DNA of 64,000 nucleotides. It comes from Ceratopteris richardii (lineage: Eukaryota; Streptophyta; Polypodiopsida; Polypodiales; Pteridaceae). Under the pieces are notes generated by a model. That model had not been told where the DNA came from and did not search any database. It saw only the letters and a list, made by a program, of their open reading frames with translations. The stretch lies in assembly GCA_020310875.1 (NCBI GenBank), contig CM035430.1:99042866-99106865 (forward strand). Reading direction: 5' to 3'. This document shows, one piece after another, positions 10,739 to 23,588 of the stretch. Numbering within the stretch: the first letter of the stretch is position 1; each line of letters starts with the position of its first letter. Position numbers and translations under genes: made by a program.

Positions 10739-13700
10739 ATGAACCTTAGATCAGGACGACATCTAGTAAGGGAGAGACAAAGCCTTAGATCTTCAGAGGC
10801 TAGTGTTAACCACACTGCTAGGTCTTGGGCCCAGCAGTTGAGCCACCACTCGTACTACCCTAGCTCTGAGACCAGTGAGTCAGAGATGTCTCAAGGCATG
10901 GACAGACCTACGGGAAGTTCAGGTGTGCCTTACTTGTACAGGGTTGAAGGCCCTTACAAAACACAGTTGGAATACCTTAGGACCAACTGATTAGGTGCTA
11001 GCATCTATGAGGACGGCCTAGGAAGATCCGTGGTCCAGATTAAAAACCCTGACCAATCCATAGGACTAGAGCACCCAGCTGTCAAGTTTGAAAATGGTGC
11101 ATACCTGGACAAAGAAGGAACCATATACGTAGTCACCAGTCACCCAGATAGGACAGATGAATTTGGAAATGTAATCTCAGAAGCGGACTTAGGTGACTTG
11201 GAACAAGGAAACATGGGAATAGAACCTAGAACACCCCGAGGCAAATCTATTCTCACTAGAATTATCACACCTGAGTGGGTTCCCCAAGACAACAAGAGCA
11301 TAGATTTGCTCCTCAATCGAGAAACTGACGAAGCCTTTTGGAGGTATAAATCTAATCAGCCAACTGATATAGGGACAATCATGATCTATGAGTTTAAGGA
11401 TCCTGATAGCCCAGGCAGAGTGACCTACTTAGATCACACTTCGGAGAGGATCTTTGTGGTGACACAAAATGCGAGGCATGCTTACACTTGGAAAGGTGAA
11501 TTTGTTTTCCCCCAACCAAGATCGAATGTATCCTATGGTCACCCTGGAGCTGGAACATCCCAAGCTCATGGAATGCAAAGAGACAGAAGTAGAGATAGAC
11601 CAGAAGTAAGCTTTGCCAACCCAGTGGGAAGAGAGAGAACGAGGACGGAAACAAATAGAGTAGAACCTGAGATACTCAGAGCTCACAGGAATCAAAGAAA
11701 CGTGGATGAGTTCCCTCTACCACGACCTAGAGAGCACACAAGAACCTTGACACCGACTCAGCTAGTCAAGTCCATGAAGAACTACTTCGATGGCACTGGA
11801 GATCCATACGATCATGTGGCTGAGTTTAGGCAGGTCCTGAGAGCTGAACAAGTGGAGGATCTATTCACGCAATACAATGCCTTTGGTCTGACCCTTAGGA
11901 ACACTGCCCTGACATGGTTTCAGCCACTAAATGAGAGGCAGTTCAGGAGCATAGACCAACTCCTAGAGGCTTTCATTATTGAATTCTCTAAGAGTGGCAT
12001 AAGGCATAATACCTCCTCGCTGATTCACAGCTTCAAGCAAACCCCTCAAGAAACCGTGAGACTTGCAGGAAGAAGATTTAGGCAATACTTAGAAAGGTGC
12101 CCTGTTTCGGAGCTACCCACACCTGCCAAACAAGTAGCTTTATTCCTGGATGGATTGCTAAGTACTAAATTGAGATCTTATGTGTACTTGAAGGACCCTA
12201 GGACCATAGAAGAGTGTGTACGCATATGTATTGACATTGAGGACAACCTAGGGGAGGAGTTAGAGCTTTCCAAGATATACAAAGACGCGGATAGTGCCTC
12301 TAACCTCTCTTCCACGCAATCCACATCAATTGAGGAACTGGCAGAGAAAGTAGCTCAGAAGTTAGGTGTCACTAACAAACAAATCCCGAGGTTTGCTCTT
12401 GGGAAAAGATGCTATACTTGTGGTGGCGACCACATGGCGAACGTCTGTCCCATTATGGCTCAACCCTAGTTAATCCTAGTAGCAAGTACTGCACCATAGA
12501 ACGGAAGTACACCAATCACACTGCGCAAGATTGCCCATACAACAAGCAGGCGGTTAGGCAACCCTACCCTCAGCCATACCCTCAACAGGGAAGATACCAG
12601 AACCAGTACCCTCCACAGCCATATGGCAGGCCACAACAAAATTATCAACCACAATATCAAAACCAACAAAGACCTCAACCGGTGCTAGCACAACAACCCC
12701 CAGCTCCAGCCAATGTGATTCCGGTAAAGTACACTGCTCCAGAAGAGAACCTGAATAGAGCTATAGTCCCTGTAACATCCTTGCTTTCTGAAAGTGACCC
12801 GAGTGACCATAGCTTTGATTCTACACATGTTGATAGCCCCCAGGCTTACTACATGCAGTCTCCTGAGCATGGTGAATCTTACTATAGTGAAGAGCCAAAT
12901 GAACCCAGTTGGGAGTCAGATTACACAAACATCATGTATGCAAACCCCAACCCTAGGCCTCAACCTAGGCAAGTAAGACCCCCGTTCCCAAGAGGACCGT
13001 GCTACAGATGCCAAGGAGATCACCTCATCCGTGATTGCCCCTTACCTCCACCTACACAAAACCAGTCAGTGACGATACAAGGCTTTTGCCAAGATTGTGG
13101 AAAAGAGCATCTCTTACGAGATTGCCCAAATAACCCCAATAATATGCCAAAAATCACTCCTATCAACGTTATTGGGTTAGTGGTAGATTCCGTAGGAAGC
13201 GTCACTTCCACTGCTCCCGTACAGGTAGTCACTAGAGCGCTAGCATTGCAGCAGAATCAAGGGGTAAACCAGGATAAGAACCTAGAGGCGAGTGAAACAG
13301 AGAGCATAACCAAAAAAAGGACTAGAGCCTGGAAGGATAGTCGTGAAAGAATGGAAAGGCAATGGGCAAAAAAGATGAGTGAACTTGAGGAAAGCTTGAG
13401 AGAAACCAAAGCAAAAATCATAGAGATCACATCTCAACCGCACTCTCACACATTCCCACCGCTACCATCCCCATCACCCTCCATCCCTCCACCCTCTATC
13501 ACACCCCACGTAACCCACCCACCACCCCGAGTAGGATCAGTATTAGCTGATCCCACTCCTGAAGACATAGACATGATGCTTAAAGCATATCAGGCCAGAA
13601 TCCAAGAAGGGCCAAATGTCACGGATCATGACAAGTGCTACCCTAGGGCTGACCTAGAGATAGAAAGAACCAAGCTTTGCGCGAAAATGGTCGCATTGGC

Positions 13701-15768
13701 TCAGACTATGTTTGAAGCGAGTCGCCTTTTCAATTACTCGGGCTCAGCCAAGACGCAATTACACTTGGATGGACTTCTAGAGAAGTTAGAGGGCATAATC
13801 GCAAGATCTGCCAAGGAAGAAAAAAATCAAGGAAGGGAGGAAGCAAGCAAAAACATGACCCATCCCCCACCGGAAGCTTATGTGCCAAATTCCACTGAAC
13901 CAGACAACCCCCCCTCCCTAGGAAGAATAGAGAATCTAATTGCACAATCAGAAAAGGAACCTGTCCCTCAAAGAAAGGAAGGGGCAAGAGAACGGATAAG
14001 CCAGCCTCTTCAGGAAGCCCATGTGCCTCCTCAAGAAGCTTATCTTTCCCCCCAAAAGGTAGATGAGCCTCCCTCGAAAGCTTACGTACCTCCACAGGTT
14101 GCCTACATTCCTTCTCAGGGAGCATATGAGCCTGTTCGGAAAAGTAATAGAATAAGTAATCCTCCCCAGGAAGCTTGTGCTCCAGCCATCTATGAGAACG
14201 AGGAGAGAGCCAACGATAGAATAAGCCCTCCTTCCCAGGTTGCTTATGTGCCTAATTCTACGGAGCCAGACACTTCTTCTTCTATGAATCGGTTTGCACC
14301 AGACTTCCTACGAGAGATTCAAGAAGACAAATGGGATAACGAAAGTGAAGTCGCCCCTCCCTTTGAACTTGTGGATGATGCACACGACCAATTCCCACAA
14401 GACATCCCATCTATTTACGGGGAACATGAGAGTACTCAGTCTCACGAGAGATTGGACTTTGAGTCTAATTCCATACAAGAGTTACCCCACTTCACAGGCC
14501 CATGGGAAGCAAAGTCCACCTTTATGAGAGCACCTACAGTCATGGTAAGAAATGAAGATTCAGTCATACCTAGGAACACAGAGGTAGTGAAGAACACTAA
14601 CGTGCAGTGTAATCTCAAGTTAGAAGAGCTACTCAAGGTTAGACCTGAATTATGGAAACATGTCGCCAAACAAGTACCAGAAATAGCCAAACCTCGTTCC
14701 CAGGTAGGATCCCATAGGACGGTGCCAGAAATTCCATTGGACAAGATAGGAGATATGTGTGACGGTGAAGAAGGGAACACCTATCTTCCCATCACCTACC
14801 AGGAGTACACCACCAAGGCAATTTTGGACTCAGGTGCAGGAGTTGCAATTGCCACCACTTCCCTATGGAAGCGTTGGGGCAAGCCGGCACTCAGGCCCAC
14901 GAGGATGAAATTGCAAATGGCCGATGGTCACATAGAGAGACCCTTAGGATTGCTAGAAGGAATAACTCTCACCACTTGTGGTGTCGAGTTTGAGCATACA
15001 TTTGCCATATGTGACTTTAGCAAAAATCATGCCTATGAGATGATTTTGGGAAGACCATTTATGCGACAGTTGCAAGTGGTACAGGACTGGGGAACCAACT
15101 CCTTGTATTTGCAACACCTAGGTGTTACAACCAAAGTAAATCTCAAAGATTACTCTCATAGAGATGTCCCTCCCATCCAATGGAATCCCATCCATAGAGC
15201 CAAAGATGATACAGAATCGGTGCATTCCATAGGGTCAGGATCCTCTTGGATGCATGAAGACACCCACTTATGGATGTGCAAAGTAGCAGTAGAGGAAGAG
15301 AAGAAAGAAAAGGCCAGAGAAATAGGTGCAAGCGAAACCCATAGACCCATTCACGACCCAGCCTATGCACCTGTAGTTTTTCCTGATGAGGAATTTGAAC
15401 CCCATGGCTGGGCAGAAATTTTAGCAACCATGGATGTAGCCATCAATGAAGAACAATGGACACCTCACTGTGATGAGGATGGCTATGACATTTCAGTCTT
15501 CTCCATAGAGCCAATCATGGGAGAGGCAGTTCTAGAAGAATGCGAACCTAGCCCTGATGCATTTGAGGATGCAAGTGACTCCGATCTAGAGTCAATCATT
15601 ATGGACCCACCATTTGCATCAGATGAAGAATACTTCCATGAAGTAGAATTTCAACCCCAGAGGCATGGAGAGATTATAAATGATGTAAGATTAGCAACAC
15701 ATGTGACCCCGAAGGAAGAAGGGAAGAAATGAAAGAAGAGAGAAGTCTCTCCAGAAGAGGAAGAATCT
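10739..15768 (+). pseudogene. Gypsy C gag and first protease
   Basis: Gag with C-terminal aspartic protease, starting at the conserved MNLRSGR. Breaks are an in-frame TGA at 10988-10990 (Arg in D), a frameshift between about 12445 and 12470 just after the first zinc knuckle, and an in-frame TGA at 15730-15732 where D has Lys. Domains in order: N-terminal acidic/Ser region; gag core about 11740-12270 (TALTWFQPL); knuckles CYTCGGDH (about 12412), CYRCQGDH (about 13003) and CQDCGKEH (about 13087), all CX2CX3HX4C; a long Pro/Glu-rich linker with repeated P-P-Q-E-A-Y phrases (13860-14280); and a retropepsin with catalytic DSGA at 14827 and ILGRPF near 15045. An acidic linker leads in frame into pol, so the family originally had one gag-pro-pol ORF. 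Confidence 0.9.
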
Positions 15769-18700
15769 TTGTTTGAGGTCCCAGAAAATTTTAAGAAATA
15801 TGAGATAGACGACAGGAGAGTCATGATAAGAATGCCTAAACGAGAGGCACAATCAAGAGAGGCCTATGATAACAAAGAAACTACTAAGAAAATAGTAGTG
15901 GCCCTAGAAGAAGGAGAGGAGAGGTGCACGTACATAGGCCATGACCTAACAGAGGAAGAAGAGCATGCGTTAATTGCCTTGCTAAGAGAATACAGAGATG
16001 TATTCGCTTGGAGTTACAAGGATTTGAAAGGTGTTGACCCCGACATATGTTCACACACCATCCCCATGACTTCAGATGCCAAACCCTCTAAGCAAAAGCC
16101 CTATACATATAACGATAATTACGCTGCTAAGATCAAAGAAGAGATAGATAGACTGGTTGAAGCTGGATTTATCTATGAAATTGAGCACACCGAATGGGTA
16201 TCCCCCATCGTGGTGGTGCCCAAGAAAAATGGAAAGTTGCGCATATGTATTAACTTGAAGAAGGTTAATGCAGCCACAATTCGAGATAACTATCCGCTTC
16301 TCATCACAGAACATCTCTTAGAAAGAGTGGCAGGCAAGGAAGTGTACAGCTTCCTTGATGGATTTTCGGGCTATAATCAAGTAGCCATAGCTCCAGAGGA
16401 TCAGCATAAGACAACCTTTGCCACAGAATGGGGCATTTTTGCTTTTAGAGTAATGCCATTTGGGCTTACCAATGCACCAGCTACCTTCCAAAGGCTGATG
16501 TGCCATGTATTTAAAGAGTTCCTGAGGAAGAACTTAGAAGTCTATGTGGATGATCTTTGTGCTCATTCCAACATTAGACAAACCCATATCCCTGAGCTCA
16601 GACAAATCTTTGACAAATGTAGAGAATATCAAGTCTGCCTGAACCCAGAAAAATGTGTTTTCATGGTCAGGCAAGGCAAGATCTTAGGACACATAGTGTC
16701 AAAGAATGGCATATCTACTGATGAAGAGAAAGTGAGAGCCATAGCAGAGCTACCTAGACCAAAGAATGTCAAGGAAGTACAAGCTTTCATGGGGCATTGT
16801 GGTTATTACCGACGATTTATACACATGTATGCTGTCATTGCAAAGCCCATGTACGGACTTCTGACAAACTTTGAGTGGACGGATGAATGTGAGAGTTCCT
16901 TCCAGGAGCTTAAACGAAGATTATGTTCAGCACCAATCTTCACCACACCAGATTGGAATAAGCCATTCCACGTTCATGTGGATGCATCCAATTATGCCAT
17001 TGGATGTGTGCTCGCACAACCTACTGGTGAAGGTAATATGGATCTTCCGATTGCCTATGCCAGTAGACAGTTGAATGCAGCTGAACGGAATTACACCACT
17101 ACAGAGCGAGAAGGATTAGGCATGGTATATGCAGTTAAGAAATTTAGACACTATTTGCTTGCAAATAAGTTTAAATTTTTTACTGACCATCAGGCATTGC
17201 TATACCTTGTAAATAAGCCATGCAATACAGGAAGGTTAGTGAGATGGTTTCTCTTGCTAATGGAATATGATTTTGAGGTTGTGGTAAGGAAAGGGAGGAC
17301 TCATTTAAGAGCAGATCATCTCTCTAGGCTCACATCGGGAGAAGCCCCACAAGGAGTATCGGATGATCTTCCTGATGCTTACTTGTTTAATTTGGAAGTG
17401 GTGCCGCAGTGGGCCAAGCCATTGGTACTAGTATTGACATACAGGCCTAATCATCCAGTGGTAAACACACGGAATAGAGAGGTTGTAAAAGCCCAAAAGT
17501 ACCACATCATGGCAGGAAGCATGTACAAGCACACAGATCAAGGGATCTTGGCTTGTTGCGTAGAAGAGGATGAGTACGCTAAATGGTTGCAATTAGCACA
17601 TGTAGGTGCGTTAGAGCAACACCATTCAAAGCAACGAACTTTACAGACTCTAAAGAGATTCGGAGTGCATTGGCCAACTATGGAAGCGGATGTCCAAAAG
17701 TTGTGCAAGGAATGCCCAATCTGTTGCACTAAACCACCAGTGGAACACGCCACTCTTTATCAAGTATCCATTGTGCCAGATTGGAGTGAACCTCTAGTAT
17801 CCTTCCTAAGGACAAACACATTCCCTCCAGACATGACTCTGGCGAGGAAAAGGAGTTTAGAACAAGAAGCCCTGGATTACTCACTCATTGGTGATAATCT
17901 ATACAAGCGTGGTAAAGATGGTTACCTGAGGCTATGTGTCCATGAAAGTGAATATCTTAAGATCTTGGAAACTGCTCACCAAGGTGTAGCAGGAGGACAC
18001 TTTGGACCGGAACGGGTGATCAAGGCAATACTATTTGCGGGCTTCTGGTGGCCTACCCTTCACATGGATGCACATACCTATGTGAAACGGTGTGATGTCT
18101 GTCAGAGGACTCAGTATCCTATACGCAAAGATGAGATGCCACTGAAACCTATGACGGGTGGACGTGCATTCTCTAAATGGGGAATAGACTTCGTAGGTCC
18201 TATTAATCCCCCAGCTAAGGGTTCTCATGCGGAATACATCATTTTTGCAACAGATTATCTAACTAAGTGGGTAGAGGTAAAGGCTACGACAAAGAACGAT
18301 GCTCAAACAACTGCTAAATTCTTGGTTGAGAATGTATTCACGAGATATGGGCTACCTATAGAGCTTGTAAGTGATAGAGGCACTCATTTCTTGAACGAAG
18401 TGATTGAAAGTCTACTCCAAGAATTCTTGGTAATACACAAGAAGTCTGCCCCCTATCACCCTCAAGCTAATGGACAAGCTGAGAGCACTAATAAGATCTT
18501 ATGCAATGTACTGACAAAATTAGTGAACACAAAACGCTCTGATTGGGACAAACAGCTACACCATGCTGTTTGGGCATACCGAGTGGCCTACAAAACGGTA
18601 CTCCAAGCCACTCCCTTTCAGATGGTATTTGGCCAAAACGATGTGCTACCCTTGGACTTCTTGATTCCTACATTGAGAGTAGCACAAGAGCACGAATGGA

Positions 18701-20367
18701 CAGGTCATGAACTCTCCTCTAGGATCTTTGACCTTGAACGATTAGGAGAAACAAGACTGAGAGCCGCTGCAGGAATATATGCAGCCAAGAAGAGACAGAA
18801 GGCATACTTCGATGCCCATGTGAAGGATAAAGGTTTGAAAGCAGGAGATCTAGTTTTAGTCTATACACTGAAACAACACGCAAGGAAGCTAGAAAAGAGA
18901 GGCTACGGACCTATGATCATCAATAGGATCTCCACGAGTGGAGGAGTACAATTGGCCACATTAGAGGGTGATGTTCTCCCAAACTATATTAGCGGTTGCA
19001 GAGTCAAGTTGTATCAGGAACCCCTCACGGAGGAAATGCTCAGCCGACTCAACACTGCTAAGAAACGCAAAGAGGAAGAAAAGCGAGTTCGAGAAGAGGC
19101 TCAAGCAGAAGCTTTAGAACGCATAAGAAGGATGAAGTTACGAAGGCAAGGTAGAGATCAGCCTAGAGCGAATGACTATGCAGATCAAGGATATCCCATG
19201 GCCATGTGTGAAGTTGCACGAACAAACTCGCATAGGATAATTGATAGACGTCCTTTCTTAACCCTAGATATAGGACAAGGAAAGAGTGCAAGGAACGTAA
19301 GAGCCTTGATTGACTTAGGCGCAGCCACTAGTGCTGTTAGAGTGTCTTACTGTCAAGAGTTACAGTTAACTGTCAATCCTGTGGAAGCATATCTCATAGG
19401 ATTGGGAGGCGTGGAAACCCCTTGCATGGGCGAGGTGGAACTTCCCCTCTACATTCATGATGAGGAAATGACTGTTAAAGTACTGGTGTGTCAAAATGAG
19501 GATCTCACTGAACCTCTTGTCTTGGGTCAAGATTGGATCTATGACCAAGCAGTCAATCTAAACCTAAGAAGTGGACTTCTCCAGGTTTGGGTCAATCATA
19601 GTCGAGTTACAGTAGAATTAGACAATGGAGCACTCAAGGAACTAGGAAAGGCACAGACTCCTGGTCCTTCCAGGGGTACACATGAAGATGACCATGCTAT
19701 TCTTGTCCAAAACCATGTGTTGCAGAGGAATGATATTCGCAAAAAAGGAGTCAGGGATGCAACGGAACTCCCTTCTTTTCCAAAGGCCAGAAGGAGGCAG
19801 CAACCCAAGGTGGATCAAAGGCAGAAGAAGCAGAGTACTACCTATGTCCGAGATCAAAAGTACCTGCGCAGCAGAATGTCCCAGAAAGTAAACCATGTGT
19901 GGGTGCGGAAAGGCGAACAACCGGTGGCACCACCGCCAACTACAAGGGCTAAGTCTCTTATTAATAACCAACAACACGACATTAATAAGAAGTTTTGCAG
20001 AAATTCTCCTGCTAACGTGAAATCTATTTGGGTGCCCAAGAAGTCGATGAAGGCTAGCCCACAATCAAGACAAATTTGGGTGCCTAAGGCTTGCTTGCGG
20101 GCGCAAGTAGCTACGCCGAGGCCACGACCTATACAGCATAACCCATCTACTCGTACAGCCAATATTCACTCGTTCTCAACACTCAGGAACACACCAAGGC
20201 CCATGAGCATGCATATAATCAATTGTAAATGGGTCCCTAAAAGGCCTCATTTTCAAACCGAGACACCGATAAAGCTCTCTAGAGTCTCTACGAAACCGAG
20301 AACAAGACCCATCCACTGCATTTGGCAGCCTAAGACCTGTAATAAACCCCCCGACCCCAATTTGTAA
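15769..20367 (+). pseudogene. Gypsy C pol: RT, RNase H, double H2C2, integrase, second protease
   Basis: Open for 1532 codons but part of a broken polyprotein. RT spans about 16090-16700, with FLDGFSGYNQ (16350) and YVDD (16542-16553). RNase H follows at about 16960-17330, with HVDAS, TTERE and TDHQALL. Two successive H2C2 zinc modules lie at about 17510-17730 (ending CPICC) and about 17880-18105 (ending CDVC). The integrase core has GIDFVGP (about 18185), SDRGTHF (about 18370) and QANGQAES (about 18470). A GPY/F-like module (RGYGPMIINRIS) lies near 18900. A second retropepsin-like fold covers about 19240-19560, with DLGA at 19312 in place of DTGA and LVLGQDW near 19515. The tail has five W-[VQR]-[PR]-K motifs (19890-20340). 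Confidence 0.9.
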
Positions 20368-20572
20368 ATTCATCCCCACTTACTAACTGCATTAGTCTCC
20401 TAGGATTACCCAAGCACTAACTACACACACTGTCTTCGTGCACTTACTAACCACTAACTCACCATCTACCTCATGTTAATGTTGTAACGGGGACAACAAC
20501 GGATTATTTCTGTCCATTACAATGTTAACACGTGGTTCTATATTCTCACAGAATCAGAAGCAAAGAAGTAAA

Positions 20573-23057
20573 ATGGCAGAAGCGACAGGTTCGGGCTCAC
20601 AAGTAGGGATACTTACTGCAGGAATCGATGTGGATAGTCTACCTGTGGATGTGCCACCAATTGAACGACCTGTGGAGCTGCAGCACCTTCAGCAAATCCC
20701 GGTGCCGGATCCACCCACAGGGATCACAGAAAGAGTCCATGCCAATTCTCATTGGTTCAATGGCATGCCAGGTCCATTAGGAGAGGCCAAGTATATCTGG
20801 GAGTCTAAGTGCGAGTATGACAGATCATGGGTTCGATTCCAATTTTTCTCCAAGGAGTTTGAGACTTTACAGAACACCGAGGATCTCCAGACTATATGGC
20901 AACGAGCAGGGCTAGCAGAATACTTTGAAGCCCCACTACCTAAACCAGATCTCCTCCGATGCTACTATTTGGTCTCCACATTACAAGCTAATGAAGAAAA
21001 GGACAAACCCGGATCATTTGTTCTTCCCTCCTTGCTGGGCAACAACGAGTTGAAGAGGTTTGAACTTACTGTGGAGTTGGTAAGCGACGCTTTGAATATG
21101 CACGGCACGCATGTACCCTCTGAAAAGGATGCTCTTGTTCCCACTAACATGAAGGATAGGAAACTGTTGAAGCTTAAAGACATGGTAGCACTCACACCAA
21201 ACGTGTCCATCCATCTCCGTATGTGCATGCAACATTTTGCTTTTCCCGGCCAAGACCGCTTCACACAACCACACAAGAGAATCTGGTTCGCTCTCTACTT
21301 AGCGGAAGCAGGTGCGTTACCAATTAAGCTACCGGTATGGATTATAGATCAATTGTATGAAGCAAACAAAAGGTCTTCTAGGAAATTAGTGGTGAACGGT
21401 TGCTGTGCAATCACACGCATTATTTACAGGTGCCTAGCATACGATGTTCCCATTGAATGTGCCTTAACTTGGGCACAATTACAAATGTTTAAGAAGCTCA
21501 AGACGTCCACACATCAATCCAAGCGCATGAGGGGTGCGATCCCTTGTGTCCAGACAAGGGAAGTTCTGACTACTCCTGAGGTATCGCCGCGAAGGGAGAC
21601 CACTGTACCTCCCTTTACCATTAGGATACCCAGGTCGGGATCGGAAACTACGACACAAGCTACCCCATCGGCTCCTCCTGTTCCACCTGAATTCGAATTT
21701 GCTGCCACTGGAGATGCTGAAGGAATGGACCCCCAGGACTTCGAAGCATTCTTACAAAGTACACAATTCTCTGATGTAGAGTTTTATTCAGATGCAGAAG
21801 AACAAGGCACATCGTCACGAAGAAGAAGAAAATCTACAGACGGCCGACATGTACATTGGAGTGACGCCCAGCAAGGTCAACAACAAGGACACCTAGGAGA
21901 AGAAGGAGCGTATGAAGAGGAGACCACTGAAGCCCCAGCCTATACAACAGAACTCCGAAGGCTGTATCAAATTATGGAAAGAGTGCGATCGCAACAACTG
22001 CTCACCGAACAGAGCAGCAGAGTACTCATGACTCAATTGTTGGAAGAAGCAGGAGTTGACTCAGAATATAGGGAAGGTCTCTTATTGATGGCAGAAACAT
22101 ATGGGGTAGTGGAAGTAGTGCGCACTGCCATTCGGAGGTCTCCAGTTCAATATTACCCACGAAGGTTCCAGACACGACCACGCTCAGGTAAGAATATCCA
22201 GATTCCCATCACAACTGCAGAAGAGCCAACTATTACATCTGAACCCATCAAGACAACCTCCCAAGCAACCGAAACGGCTAGCCAAGAGCACCCAGTCACC
22301 CTTGAGAAGTCCGCCGAGCCATTACCACCCACACCCCCACCATCGCCTCCTAGAGCAAAAACAGTTGAAATCACCTCGACCACTCAACCCACCGAACCAA
22401 CCTTCATCTTCCGTACTCCCATCTCTAGTTCCACCCTATTCTCTACCTCTGATAACCCGATCTTTGAAGCAACCCCCATCACTATGCAATCCACCGAACC
22501 GCTCATATAGCCTGCCCTAGGACAACCATCCCCCATGCCCTCAGCCATAGGTCATCCTGACCCTAGATCCACATTCATGGGTTTTCCTGCTACCACGCAA
22601 CCCTTCATGCCCTCCTCAAACCTACGACCTCAACCCCCGACCTCTATCTCTCCATTTCTACAATCCCTCCATGACCTCCTTGCTAGAACTTTTCAACCCA
22701 GGTCTCAACCATTTCCTTTCTTTTCAGCTCCCCACCCCACTTCTCATCTATTCACCACTTCCACACACACACCACCTACCATTCCAATGTATATGGCAGA
22801 CCCCACACTCGCACCCACTCCTGAAGGTATGGACATTTCACCACCCACGGCACCTCCCCCCACGATTCCACCTCCTCCCATTCCCCCTCCACCAATTTCA
22901 CTCACACACACGACTTCCATAGACACATCATTCACTGTTCCCCTTCCCCAATTCCCTTCCCATGCATCTCCCACTGTAAACACCACCCACTCATCTATAG
23001 GAAATGCATTGGACACCATGCTGGCTTGTATATCAAATTTAAGGACAGATTACATTC
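20573..23057 (+). pseudogene. Gypsy C third ORF, 5' part
   Basis: Extra ORF downstream of pol, in the place where env-like genes sit in some plant gypsy elements, but no signal peptide or membrane span is visible. The start is placed at the ATG giving MAEATGSG, since B's copy also begins MA right after a splice-acceptor-like CAG (here ...ATTCTCACAG at 20542-20551). The N-terminal ~230 residues are homologous to B's ORF3 (shared MHQHF/MQHFAFP and WIIDQLYEA-type phrases) and resemble in style the 'putative plant transposon protein' domain; that assignment is from memory. The middle is acidic and Pro-rich. An in-frame TAG lies at 22508-22510. Reading enters transposon T at about 23060 and resumes at 32277. 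Confidence 0.8.
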
Positions 23058-23094
23058 AGCCATTAGGGAAAAAAATGAACCCTGCATGGGCCTT
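23058..23094 (+). repeat. Left terminal inverted repeat of T
   Basis: AGCCATTAGGG, seven A, TGAACCCTGCATGGGCCTT. It matches the reverse complement of 32246-32281 apart from two single-base indels. The first few bases may be target sequence. Confidence 0.82.
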
Positions 23095-23588
23095 TTGGAT
23101 TAAGGAGTGATTAGTGATGGACCAATGAGAGGAGGGTGGTGGACACAGTCTATAGCCTATAAATCACTAGGCTGAAGGGGGATGAGGGGACAGGATTCCC
23201 CTATGTTCAGGTTTTGCCTCTAGAGAGAGAAAGGAATCTCGTAACTTACTTGGGCCCAAAAATTCAAAATTTTCAAAAAGTTATAAAACTCATCATAACA
23301 CCATTTAATGGTCCCCCAACCACTTTTTAGGATCAAAAGTGCTATTTTTGGGTTCTAAATCAAAATCCATGCATGAACTGAAGTGACAAAAGTGACTTTT
23401 TCAAAAATAACTCAAAATGCAACTTTCTCCCTCCAAAACCTCCCATTTTCATACCCAGGTCCCAAAAAGTCATCTCTTTCCACTACTTTCTCTCCCTAGC
23501 ACACCATTGCAGCTCCTGCATCTCCATTTCTTTCTCTATGCATCATCTTCTTTGAATTCCTACTGTCATTTCCATAGCCTGATCTCCA
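23095..23588. other. Subterminal region of T, non-coding
   Basis: AT-rich region before the first T gene. It contains CTCGTAACTTACTTGGG and AAAAAGTTATAAAACTCATC, similar to reversed sequence near the right end (31800-31900), as expected for transposase-binding subterminal repeats. No further gene is seen. Confidence 0.5.

Noticed and set aside
15730-15732. Programmed gag/pol readthrough at TGA in C
   Set aside because: The protease lies upstream of it and D has a Lys codon at the equivalent position, so it is a nonsense mutation.
20573-23057. Envelope gene (errantivirus-like)
   Set aside because: Position fits, but no signal peptide, membrane helix or furin-like site is visible in C or B; called third ORF instead.
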